This document shows positions 43,393 to 51,299 of a stretch of DNA of 64,000 bases, piece after piece. How positions within the stretch are numbered: the first letter of the stretch is position 1; each line of letters starts with the position of its first letter. Under the pieces are notes generated by a model, which had not been told where the DNA came from, did no database searches, and saw only the letters and a list, made by a program, of their open reading frames with translations. The stretch is from NCBI RefSeq assembly GCF_040730185.1, contig NZ_CP160402.1:2232001-2296000 (forward strand), in the 5' to 3' direction. The position numbers were made by a program, and so were the translations under genes. Source of the DNA: Streptomyces sp. Je 1-332. GTDB taxonomy: Bacteria; Actinomycetota; Actinomycetes; Streptomycetales; Streptomycetaceae.

Positions 43393-44460
43393 GTGGGCGA
43401 ACGGGTCACCATCCGCGATGTGGCGGCGCGGGCGGGCGTCTCGGTCGCGACCGTCTCACGGGTCCTGGCGGGCAATTACCCGACGTCGACGGCGTCGCGG
43501 GCGAAGGTGCTGCGGGCCGTCAAGGACCTCGACTACGTCGCCAACGCGCACGCGCGCGCGTTGGCGGGCGCGGGCCGCAAAACGATCGCGGTGCTCATGT
43601 TCGACGTGGTGAGTTCCTTCTACGCGAACGTCGCACAGGGCGTGGAGCTGGAGGCGGCCCAGCGGGGCCGGCTCACGCTGGTCGCGTCGACGAACAGTGA
43701 CCCGGCGCGGGAGCTGGCCCTGGTGCAGATGATGCGCGAACAGGCCGCCGAGGCAGTGGTGTTGGTGGGCGGGGTCATCGAGGACGACGAGTACCGCGAG
43801 CGGATGGCGCGGTACGCGCAGGCGCTCGCGGCGGCGGGCTCTCGGCTCGTCCTGTGCGGGCGTCCGGCGCCGGCGCCGGACGTGCCCGCGCTGGTCGTCG
43901 AGTACGACAACGAGGCGGGTGCGTACGCGATCACGAGCCACCTGCTGGGCGCGGGCCACCGCAAGATAGCCCTGATCGGCTACCAGCCGGGCCACACCAC
44001 GGGCGAGGACCGTGTCGCCGGCTACCTGCGGGCGCTCGCCGATCACGGGGTGCCGCGCGAGGAGGCGATCCTGCACGGCATCGGCTTCGGACAGAACCAC
44101 GGTTACGAGGCGATCATGGACCTTCTTAAGAAGGCTGACGGTAAGCCGGACTTCACGGCGGTGTTCGCCGGCGACGACAGGGTGGCGGCGGCCACGGTGA
44201 TCGCGCTGCGGGAGTACGGGCTGCGGGTGCCGGAGGACATCTCGGTGGTCGGCTACAACGACGACCCCGTGGCGGCGGACATCACTCCCGGCCTGACGAC
44301 CGTGCACATCCCCGCGGAGGAGATGGGCCGGACGGCGGTCCGCCTCGCTCTGGCGGGGGCGGCTCGGGCGGGCCAGGAGAGGCATCTGCTGGGGACGCAC
44401 ATCGTGATCCGGGAGAGCGTGCGGGGGCTCCGCCAGGGTCGGGGCGCCACTTCGCAGTGA
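43393..44460 (+). CDS. LacI-family transcriptional regulator of the sugar importer
   Basis: A 355-aa repressor: helix-turn-helix VTIRDVAARAGVSVATVSRVL at residues 4-24, hinge region, then a sugar-binding core (IAVLMFDVVSSFYANVAQGV, GHRKIALIGYQPGHTTGEDR, AVFAGDDRVAAATVIALREY, SVVGYNDDPVAADITPGLTT). GAGGAG precedes the GTG start at 43393. It closes the importer locus and probably binds GTAACCGGTTAC at 39406-39417. The tandem repeat in its leader may be an autoregulatory or structural element. Confidence 0.9.
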   Translation: MGERVTIRDVAARAGVSVATVSRVLAGNYPTSTASRAKVLRAVKDLDYVANAHARALAGAGRKTIAVLMFDVVSSFYANVAQGVELEAAQRGRLTLVASTNSDPARELALVQMMREQAAEAVVLVGGVIEDDEYRERMARYAQALAAAGSRLVLCGRPAPAPDVPALVVEYDNEAGAYAITSHLLGAGHRKIALIGYQPGHTTGEDRVAGYLRALADHGVPREEAILHGIGFGQNHGYEAIMDLLKKADGKPDFTAVFAGDDRVAAATVIALREYGLRVPEDISVVGYNDDPVAADITPGLTTVHIPAEEMGRTAVRLALAGAARAGQERHLLGTHIVIRESVRGLRQGRGATSQ

Positions 44461-45141
44461 CCTTGCGGTATCCCTTGCCGCACCGCTCCGCGGCGGACGC
44501 CTCCCACCCGACCACCCGGTTACCCCGCGGCACCCCCGCAGAGCAGAACCGCCGACCTCCAGGACCCGGCGGCATCCCCTGAACCGCCGCTCCGCGGCGG
44601 GCACCTGGGTGGGAGTCACCCCCGATTGCCCCGGCAGTCCATGGGCCATCCCTCCGGGCGGCCCGGCGGTATCCCCTGAACCGCCGCTCCGCGGCGGATG
44701 TCTCCCTCCCACCCACCCGATCACCCCGCAGCATCCCCGCAGAACAGAACCGCCCACCTCCAAGCCACCCGGCGGCATCCCCCCGAACCGCCGCTCCGCG
44801 GCGGGTGTCTCCCGCCCACCCACCCGATTACCCCGCGTCGAGGCCCGGGCGGGGAGCGCATCGCAGTGCGCGGAGGAGCGACCCCGCCTGTCCGCTGCCG
44901 GGTAATCGGGCGGGTGGGCGGGAAAATCGCCGCGCAGCGGCGGCCGGACCCACGGAGCGAAACGCCGCTGCCGGGTAATCGGGTGGGTGGGCGGGGAAGA
45001 ATCGCCGCGCAGCGGCGGCCGGACCCACGGAGCGAAACGCCACTGCCGGGTAATCGGGCCGGTGGGCGGGAAAGATCGCCGCGCAGCGGCGGCCAGGCGT
45101 ACGGAACTTGCGCCGGGCAACCCGGGAGGCCGCACCCCACG
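44461..45141. repeat. Repeat-rich non-coding block with two opposed arrays
   Basis: No convincing gene lies in these 681 bp. CCGCTCCGCGGCGG occurs at 44483, 44587, 44684 and 44791, followed by CCCACCCGATTACCCCGC-type sequence; copies 1 to 3 and 2 to 4 are 201-204 bp apart, so a two-part unit is duplicated. From 44897 three further copies lie in the opposite orientation with a 73-75 bp period (starts 44897, 44970, 45045): GCCGGGTAATCGGG, GGTGGGCGGG and CGCCGCGCAGCGGCGG. The two halves could pair over several hundred bases. Confidence 0.75.
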
Positions 45142-45942
45142 TCACGTGGCCAGTACCGCCTCCACCACGCCCCCCGGGGCGTCCCGCATCACCAAGTGAC
45201 CCGAGGGCTCCGCCACGCGGAAGGTCGCGTTCAGGGCGGCGGCGAGAGTTCGCTGCCGAGTGAGCCAACCCGCCCGGCCCCCGGCGTACGCGGCGAGGAC
45301 CGTCGCCGGGAGCTCCTCCGGCAGGGGGAACTCCGCCCGGAGCACGGCCAGTTCCGTCGCGGCGTCGGTGTACGTCGCGTACTCCAGTAGTGCCCCCTGC
45401 CAGACACGGCTCGCCCCGTACACCTGCCTCACCGCCCCCGCATCGCCACCCCGCACCGCCACCCTCCGCACCGCAGGCCCCAGCGCCCGTGGCAGCCCCA
45501 CACCGCCCAGTACCGCGCCGCTCGCCCTGGCCGTCGCCACCCGCACCTCGCGCGGGATCCTCGCCCTCGGTCGTTCCTCGACGCTTGAGTCGATCAGGAC
45601 CAGGCCCGCCGTCCGCTCCGGGTAGAGGCGGGCGAACGCCTCGCAGTGGAAGCCCGCCAGGGAGTGGCCGGCGACGGTGGCCCGGCCGGGGAGGCGGAGT
45701 GCGTCCAGGAGTTGTGCGATCCGCTCGGCCTCGGCCGCAAGCGTGGGCGCCACGCGCGCGTGCCCGCTCAGGCCCGACCCGGGCCGGTCGAAGCAGACCA
45801 CCGTGCGCCACGGGGCGAGGCGCTCCACCACCGCGTCCCAGTCGAACCACGCGAGCCCAAGACCCGCGCTCAGCACGCACGCCGGCCCGCTCCCGGACAC
45901 ACGCACGTGGTGCGGCACTCCCCCGATCCGTACGAAACTCAT
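45142..45942 (-). CDS. Alpha/beta-fold hydrolase
   Basis: A 266-aa enzyme. The nucleophile elbow is VAGHSLAGFHCEAFARLYPE, the oxyanion-hole region VLSAGLGLAWFDWDAVVERL, with FDRPGSGLSG after it, and the catalytic His in PSGHLVMRDAP. Probably cytoplasmic, as there is no signal peptide. Substrate not deducible. ATG 45942 overlaps the stop of the DUF998 gene (ATGA), so the two are translated together. Confidence 0.88.
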   Translation of the reverse strand: MSFVRIGGVPHHVRVSGSGPACVLSAGLGLAWFDWDAVVERLAPWRTVVCFDRPGSGLSGHARVAPTLAAEAERIAQLLDALRLPGRATVAGHSLAGFHCEAFARLYPERTAGLVLIDSSVEERPRARIPREVRVATARASGAVLGGVGLPRALGPAVRRVAVRGGDAGAVRQVYGASRVWQGALLEYATYTDAATELAVLRAEFPLPEELPATVLAAYAGGRAGWLTRQRTLAAALNATFRVAEPSGHLVMRDAPGGVVEAVLAT

Positions 45943-46670
45943 CCGCGCCGCACCACCGCGCGCGCGAGCAGCCCGAGCCACACCGCGATCAGCAGCACCT
46001 GCAGCCGCTGTCCGACCCCGAGACCCCACGTGCCGAGACCCGCGTCGAAGGCCGCTACGGCAGTCAAGGTCCAGGCGGTCGCGGACAGTTCGAGGAGGGT
46101 GAGGAGGAGGGCGGAGGAGTACGCGCGGGAGAGCAGAGAGCCGTGCCTGCGCGCCGCCAGCGTCAGCGCCACCATCCCCACCAGCGCCCCCGCCACCGCG
46201 ACACTGCTGCTCACCGCATGCGCCGCGTGCGCCGCGGGCACCAGCCCCGCACGCTCCCTGGCCACGCACGCCGCGTCGGCGGTCGGCGCGCAGCTCAGCG
46301 GCAACCGGGAGTCGACCGCGGTGGCCGCCCCGAACAGGGCGAGCCCCGCCCACCCCACAGCCGTGCCCCACCGGCGCGGCAGCCACCGCAGCGCACCCAC
46401 CGCGCCCGCGAGGACCAGCAGCCCGGCGGTCAGGTCGGTCGTGCGGAACAGCGTGCCGTACGGCTGGTCCCGGGCCGCGAGTTCGCTGACGTACGAACTC
46501 AGCGGCGAGAGCCCCGTACTGAGGAAGGGTTCGATGAGCCACGTGCTGTAGGCGAGCGCGCCGAGTGCCAGGAGGGCCGAGACGGCGCCGGTACGAGCGC
46601 GGCCGGGGCGGGGCACCGCCGGTGGTGCGGTCGGCACGGCGGGGCGGACGGCGCTAGTCGGCGGCGGCAC
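45939..46670 (-). CDS. DUF998 family membrane protein
   Basis: A 243-aa protein with about six TM helices (AVSALLALGALAYSTWLIEP, DLTAGLLVLAGAVGALRWLP, AVGWAGLALFGAATAVDS, VAVAGALVGMVALTLAA, LQVLLIAVWLGLLARAVV) and the short motif LSPLSSYVSELAARDQPYGTLFR seen in DUF998 proteins. Two Cys flank an external loop (PLSCAPTADAACVARE). GTG 46670 has GGGGGA at five nucleotides; two GTGs lie further upstream. Role unknown. Confidence 0.8.
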   Translation of the reverse strand: MPPPTSAVRPAVPTAPPAVPRPGRARTGAVSALLALGALAYSTWLIEPFLSTGLSPLSSYVSELAARDQPYGTLFRTTDLTAGLLVLAGAVGALRWLPRRWGTAVGWAGLALFGAATAVDSRLPLSCAPTADAACVARERAGLVPAAHAAHAVSSSVAVAGALVGMVALTLAARRHGSLLSRAYSSALLLTLLELSATAWTLTAVAAFDAGLGTWGLGVGQRLQVLLIAVWLGLLARAVVRRG

Positions 46671-46813
46671 GCGTGTCCCCCGGTGAGGGCCGCGCACGCC
46701 CTGCACGTGAAGCGGTTCGCGCCGTTTCGTACGTATTCGTCATGGGCTCATGATCAGTGCAGCGTCGGGGGCCCGCATGTCGCGCGATACCCGCCGGGGG
46801 TAAGGTTTCGCCC

Positions 46814-47314
46814 GTGGCGGCCATGAAGAGATCAGCGATCGGCGGCAGGCAGCTCCTGCTGCTCGCCGCGCTGCTCTTCGGCATCGTGACGATGCATACG
46901 CTGGGCCACCCGACCGGACACCCGACCGGGAACTCCCCCGGCCCCGCGACGGGCCACCACTCGTCGAGCCCTGCGAGGGATAACTCGGCAACGGATCGCC
47001 CGACAACGAACCACTCGGCGACGGATCGCCCGACGACGAACCACCCGACGAACCACTCGGCGACGGTTCGCTCGACGACAGATCACTCGGCAAGCCAGTC
47101 GTCCGGCATCGGCATGGGCGGCATGGACCCGCTCTCCGTCTGCCTGGCCGTCCTCGCCGCGTTCACCCTCGTACTGCTGCTCAAGGCGGGCCTGCTGCGG
47201 CCCGGCGGCTTCGGCGTCCCCGCCCGTGTGCCCGCCCGGTTGCTCGACGGGCTGCGGCCCAATCCGCCGCCGCCCCGCATACTCCTGTCCCACCTCTCGG
47301 TGCTGCGCATCTAG
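46814..47314 (+). CDS. Small membrane protein with Thr/Asn/His-rich repeats (DUF6153-like)
   Basis: A 166-aa protein: one N-terminal TM or signal helix (RQLLLLAALLFGIVTMHTLGH), a low-complexity external part built of ATDRPTTNHS repeats, then MDPLSVCLAVLAAFTLVLLLKAGLL as second TM helix and a Pro/Arg-rich tail. The HxxGH and MDPLSVCLAVL segments fit the actinomycete family I know as DUF6153. The His-rich part and position before a multicopper oxidase suggest metal handling, which is only inference. GTG 46814 follows GGGGGTAAGG; ATG 46823 is possible. Confidence 0.65.
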   Translation: MAAMKRSAIGGRQLLLLAALLFGIVTMHTLGHPTGHPTGNSPGPATGHHSSSPARDNSATDRPTTNHSATDRPTTNHPTNHSATVRSTTDHSASQSSGIGMGGMDPLSVCLAVLAAFTLVLLLKAGLLRPGGFGVPARVPARLLDGLRPNPPPPRILLSHLSVLRI

Positions 47315-47400
47315 GCCGACGCACCGGCTGCTTCACGCTGCCCGCGCACGGGCGGGTCCTCGATGGGAACCTCCGGGCGTCGAGCGGTGTATCAAAAGCA

Positions 47401-47418
47401 GCAGATGCGCCCATCTGC
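47401..47418. promoter_or_regulatory. Inverted repeat upstream of the multicopper oxidase gene
   Basis: GCAGATG and CATCTGC are perfect 7-bp arms around a 4-nt spacer, 31 bp before the ATG. It could be an operator for a metal-responsive regulator or an mRNA hairpin. Confidence 0.5.
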
Positions 47419-47448
47419 ACGCACCACTACGACGAGGTGTACTCAGCC

Positions 47449-49173
47449 ATGCGCACTCAACCCCTGCGCACCCCTTCGCGCCGCGCGCTGCTCGGCGCCG
47501 CGACCGCCGTCGCCGGTTCGGGAATCCTGACGGCCTGTGCCGGCTCCGACTCCGACTCCAGCTCCTCCGGCCACGGCAGCGGCCACGGCAGCGGCTCAGA
47601 ACCCAAGGCCGGCCCCGAGGGCTATATCGACCCCGCCGGCGAGGAAGTCGCCGCCGCGGAGAAGAAGCGAGCCGGCGGCGGCTCGCTCCGCGCGGTGAAG
47701 CTCATGGCCATGACGGCCACGCTCGACCTCGGCGGCCGCACGGTCAAGACCTGGGCGTACGGCGATCGGCTCCCCGGAAAGGAAGTCCGCGTCACCGCGG
47801 GCGACACCCTCGCCCTCACGCTCGCCAACCACCTCCCCCAGGCCACGTCCCTGCACTGGCACGGCCTCGCCCTGCGCAACGACATGGACGGCGTCCCCGG
47901 CCTCACCCAGAAGGGCATCAAGCCGGGCGCCGACTTCACCTACCGCTTCGCGGTGCCGCACCCGGGGACGTACTGGTTCCATCCCCACTCGGGCACCCAG
48001 CAGGACCGCGGTCTGTACGCCCCACTGATCGTCGACGACCCCAAGGAGCCCTTGAAGTACGACAAGGAGTGGGTTGTCGTCCTGGACGACTGGGTCGACG
48101 GGGTGGACGGCTCCACGCCGGACTCCGTGCTCGCCGAGCTCAGCAAGGGCATGGGCGGCCACGACATGAGCGGCGACGAGGGAGAGACCTCGGGCGAGGG
48201 AAAGGACTCGGGCGAGGGCGGCATGGATCACGGCGGCCACGACATGTCGAACATGTCGCTGCGGACAGCCGTGTCCCCGAAGCCCTCCCCGGCCTCCCCG
48301 GGCTCCCCGGGCTCCCCGGCCTCCCCGGGCTCCCCGGGCCCCTCCCGCATGATGATGGGCGCCAAGAGCGACCTGCTGGGCGGCGACGCGGGCGACGTGG
48401 CCTACCCGCACTATCTGATCAACGGCCGCACCGCGGACGCCCCTTCCTCCTTCAAGGCCCGCCCCGGTGACCGCATCCGCCTGCGCATCATCAACGCCGG
48501 CGGCGACACGGCCTTCCGGGTGGCGCTCGGCGGCCACGAGATGACGGTGACGCACACGGACGGCTTCCCGGTGGAGCACGCGAAGACGGACGCGCTGCTG
48601 CTCGGCATGGGCGAGCGCTATGACGTCCTGGTCACCGCCAAGGACGGCGCGTTCCCGCTGACCGCGGCGGCCGAGGGAAAGAAGGCGACAGCCCTGGCCG
48701 CCCTGCGCACGGGGGGCGGCGCAGCCCCCTCCCCCTCGACCCGCCCCCGGGAGCTGAAGGGCCGCCTCCTGACGGCGGACAAGCTGCGGGCGGCCCGCTC
48801 GGTGGCCCTCCCCTCCCGCAAGCCGGACCGCACGATCAGGATCCAACTGACCGGCGGCATGGCGAAGTACGACTGGGCCTTCGACAAGAAGCCCTATTCC
48901 CCGGACCGCCGCCACCCGGTCCGCGCGGGCGAGCGCGTCCGTCTGGTCTTCGCCAACTCGACGACGATGTGGCACCCGATCCATCTGCACGGCCACACGT
49001 TCACCCTGGCGAACACGCCGGACGGCCCCCGCAAGGACACCGCGATCCTGTTGCCGAACGGCACGCTGGCGGTGGACTTCGACGCCGACAACCCGGGCCT
49101 GTGGATGATCCACTGCCACAACGTCTATCACTCGGAGGCAGGAATGATGACGGTCCTGGGCTACCGCAACTGA
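47449..49173 (+). CDS. Multicopper oxidase, Tat-exported lipoprotein
   Basis: A 574-aa laccase-like enzyme that couples oxidation of a substrate (Cu(I), phenols) to reduction of oxygen to water outside the cell. The signal SRRALLGAATAVAGSGILTAC carries twin arginines and a lipobox. All copper ligands are visible: SLHWHGLALRNDMDG, YWFHPHSGTQ, WHPIHLHGHTF and HCHNVYHSEAGMM with the type 1 Cys and axial Met. A Met/His/Asp-rich stretch (GMGGHDMSGDEGE, MDHGGHDMSNMS) and a Ser-Pro-Gly repeat are inserted between the first two domains, as in copper-detoxifying oxidases. ATG 47449 is used. Confidence 0.92.
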   Translation: MRTQPLRTPSRRALLGAATAVAGSGILTACAGSDSDSSSSGHGSGHGSGSEPKAGPEGYIDPAGEEVAAAEKKRAGGGSLRAVKLMAMTATLDLGGRTVKTWAYGDRLPGKEVRVTAGDTLALTLANHLPQATSLHWHGLALRNDMDGVPGLTQKGIKPGADFTYRFAVPHPGTYWFHPHSGTQQDRGLYAPLIVDDPKEPLKYDKEWVVVLDDWVDGVDGSTPDSVLAELSKGMGGHDMSGDEGETSGEGKDSGEGGMDHGGHDMSNMSLRTAVSPKPSPASPGSPGSPASPGSPGPSRMMMGAKSDLLGGDAGDVAYPHYLINGRTADAPSSFKARPGDRIRLRIINAGGDTAFRVALGGHEMTVTHTDGFPVEHAKTDALLLGMGERYDVLVTAKDGAFPLTAAAEGKKATALAALRTGGGAAPSPSTRPRELKGRLLTADKLRAARSVALPSRKPDRTIRIQLTGGMAKYDWAFDKKPYSPDRRHPVRAGERVRLVFANSTTMWHPIHLHGHTFTLANTPDGPRKDTAILLPNGTLAVDFDADNPGLWMIHCHNVYHSEAGMMTVLGYRN

Positions 49174-49318
49174 CCGCCCTCGGCTACGGCGGCTGACCGC
49201 CCCTCGGCCACCACGGCTGATCGCCCTCGGCTACCGCAACTGACCGCCCTGGGCTACGGCCACGGCTTACCGCCCCCGGCCACCGCAGCTGACCGCCCTC
49301 GCCCACCGCAGCTGACCG
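49171..49318 (+). repeat. Tandem repeat of the multicopper oxidase 3' tail
   Basis: The end of the gene (CTGGGCTACCGCAACTGA) is followed by six units of 23-26 bp, most of type CCGCCCTCGGCTACCGCAAC-TGA. Five end in TGA and one in TTA. Stop codons therefore recur every 23-26 bp. Confidence 0.8.
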
Positions 49319-49330
49319 GCGGTCACCCCG

Positions 49331-49356
49331 TGGGGCGCCCCAAGTGGGGCGCCCCA
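49331..49356. repeat. Two adjacent copies of a 12-bp palindrome before nadE
   Basis: TGGGGCGCCCCA at 49331-49342 and again at 49345-49356; each is a perfect palindrome and together they can fold into one hairpin. Located 50 bp upstream of nadE. Confidence 0.7.
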
Positions 49357-49405
49357 CCCCCGCCCCGCAAGGCATCGCGTCGCTCTGACGATTACACTGA
49401 GCCTC

Positions 49406-51163
49406 GTGCCTCAACTACGCCTCGCCCTGAATCAGATCGACTCGACCGTCGGCGATCTCGCCGGGAACGTCGAGGCGATCGTCCATTGGACCCGGCACTC
49501 CGCCGAGCAGGGAGCGCATCTCGTCGCGTTCCCCGAGATGGCGCTGACCGGCTATCCCGTCGAGGACCTCGCCCTGCGGTCGTCCTTCGTCGACGCCTCC
49601 CGGGAGGCGCTGCGCGCGCTCGCCGCGCGGCTGAACGACGAGGGGTACGGCGAGCTGCCGGTGGTCGTCGGCTATCTCGACCGCTCCGAGGAGGCCAAGC
49701 CGATCTTCGGCCAGCCCCCGGGGGCGCCGCGCAACGCGGGTGCGGTGCTGCATCGGGGCGAGGTCGTGCTCAAGTACTCCAAGCACCACCTCCCGAACTA
49801 CGGGGTCTTCGACGAGTTCCGTTACTTCGTGCCGGGCGAGACGCTGCCGGTCGTGCGCGTGCACGGCGTCGACGTCGCGCTCGCCATCTGCGAGGACCTC
49901 TGGCAGGACGGCGGCCGCGTTCCCGCGACACGCACCGCGGGCGCGGGTCTGCTGCTCTCCATCAACGCGTCGCCGTACGAGCGGAACAAGGACGACCAGC
50001 GGCTCGAGCTCGTGCGCAAGCGCGCGCAGGAAGCCGGCTGCACCACCGCCTACCTCGCCATGATCGGCGGCCAGGACGAGCTCGTCTTCGACGGCGACTC
50101 GATCGTCGTCGACCAGGGCGGCGAAGTCATCGCGCGGGCGCCGCAGTTCGCCGAGGGGTGCATCGTCCTCGATCTCGATCTCCCGGCCGCCGCTCCCGAG
50201 CCGCCGTCGGGCGTCGTGGACGACGGGCTGCGCGTCGAGCACGTCACCGTCTCGCAGGAGCCCCTCGCCGCGTACGAGCCGGAACTCACCGGTGGGTACG
50301 CCGAGCGGCTCGACGACGAGGAAGAGGTGTACTCGGCGCTGGTCGTCGGGCTGCGTGCGTACACCGCGAAGAACGGTTTCAGCAGCGTCCTGATCGGCCT
50401 CTCCGGAGGCATCGACTCCGCCCTCACCGCCGCCATCGCCTGTGACGCGCTCGGCGCGCAGAACGTGTACGGCGTCGCTATGCCGTCGCGTTACTCCTCG
50501 GAGCACTCCATCAGTGACGCGGAGGACCTGGCCCAACGTACGGGGCTGAACTTCCGTACCGTGCCGATCGCCCCGATGTTCGACGCCTACATGGGGTCCC
50601 TGGGTCTCACCGGGCTCGCCGAGGAGAACCTCCAGTCGCGGCTGCGCGGCACGATGCTGATGGCCCTCTCCAACCAGGAGGGGCACATCGTCCTCGCCCC
50701 TGGCAACAAGTCCGAGCTCGCGGTGGGGTATTCGACGCTCTACGGCGACTCGGTGGGGGCGTACGGCCCGATCAAGGACGTGTACAAGTCCCTGATCTTC
50801 CGGCTCGCCGAGTGGCGCAACCGCGCTGCCGTCGACCGCGGCCAGACGCCGCCGATCCCCGAGAACTCCATCACCAAGCCGCCGAGCGCGGAGCTGCGGC
50901 CCGATCAGGTGGACACGGATTCGCTGCCGGACTATCCGGTCCTCGACGCGATCCTGGAGATGTACGTCGACCGCGACCAGGGCGCGGACACGATCGTCGC
51001 CGCCGGTTATGACCGGGAGCTGGTGGTGAAGACCCTGCGGATGGTGGACACCGCCGAGTACAAGCGGCGGCAGTACCCGCCGGGTACGAAGATCTCCGCG
51101 AAGGGGTTCGGCAAGGACCGCCGCCTTCCGATCACCAATCGGTGGCGGGAGAAGTCCGTCTGA
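49406..51163 (+). CDS. nadE: Glutamine-dependent NAD+ synthetase
   Basis: A 585-aa cytoplasmic enzyme that amidates nicotinate adenine dinucleotide to NAD+. The N-terminal nitrilase-like glutaminase has its triad: Glu in AFPEMALTGYP, Lys in LKYSKHHLPNYGVFDE and Cys in AICEDLW. The C-terminal synthetase begins with the ATP pyrophosphatase loop GLSGGIDSALTAA and contains APGNKSELAVGY. The end KISAKGFGKDRRLPITNRW is typical. Length is that of the two-domain form, so it needs no separate amidase. GTG 49406 gives the standard start (PQLRLALNQID). Confidence 0.96.
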   Translation: MPQLRLALNQIDSTVGDLAGNVEAIVHWTRHSAEQGAHLVAFPEMALTGYPVEDLALRSSFVDASREALRALAARLNDEGYGELPVVVGYLDRSEEAKPIFGQPPGAPRNAGAVLHRGEVVLKYSKHHLPNYGVFDEFRYFVPGETLPVVRVHGVDVALAICEDLWQDGGRVPATRTAGAGLLLSINASPYERNKDDQRLELVRKRAQEAGCTTAYLAMIGGQDELVFDGDSIVVDQGGEVIARAPQFAEGCIVLDLDLPAAAPEPPSGVVDDGLRVEHVTVSQEPLAAYEPELTGGYAERLDDEEEVYSALVVGLRAYTAKNGFSSVLIGLSGGIDSALTAAIACDALGAQNVYGVAMPSRYSSEHSISDAEDLAQRTGLNFRTVPIAPMFDAYMGSLGLTGLAEENLQSRLRGTMLMALSNQEGHIVLAPGNKSELAVGYSTLYGDSVGAYGPIKDVYKSLIFRLAEWRNRAAVDRGQTPPIPENSITKPPSAELRPDQVDTDSLPDYPVLDAILEMYVDRDQGADTIVAAGYDRELVVKTLRMVDTAEYKRRQYPPGTKISAKGFGKDRRLPITNRWREKSV

Positions 51164-51172
51164 CGGTGCCGG

Positions 51173-51203
51173 CCAGGGCGGGGGCGAGCAGCCCCCGCCC
51201 TGG
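51173..51203. terminator. Bidirectional terminator after nadE
   Basis: CCAGGGCGGGGGC and GCCCCCGCCCTGG form a perfect 13-bp stem with a 5-nt loop, 9 bp after the nadE stop, serving nadE and possibly the convergent MFS gene. Confidence 0.75.
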
Positions 51204-51210
51204 TCACCGG

Positions 51211-51299
51211 TCACCTCCGGCCCCCGCCCCCGTCACCTCCGGCCGCCGTTCTCGTCACCTGCGGCCCCCGCCCCCCGTCACCTCCGGGAGGCCTCCCGC
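51211..51299 (-). repeat. Tandem repeat anchored at the MFS stop codon
   Basis: Units start with TCACCTCCGG (TCACCTGCGG in the third) at 51211, 51233, 51255 and 51278; periods are 22, 22 and 23 bp. The TCA of the fourth unit is the stop codon of the MFS gene on the minus strand. Confidence 0.8.
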
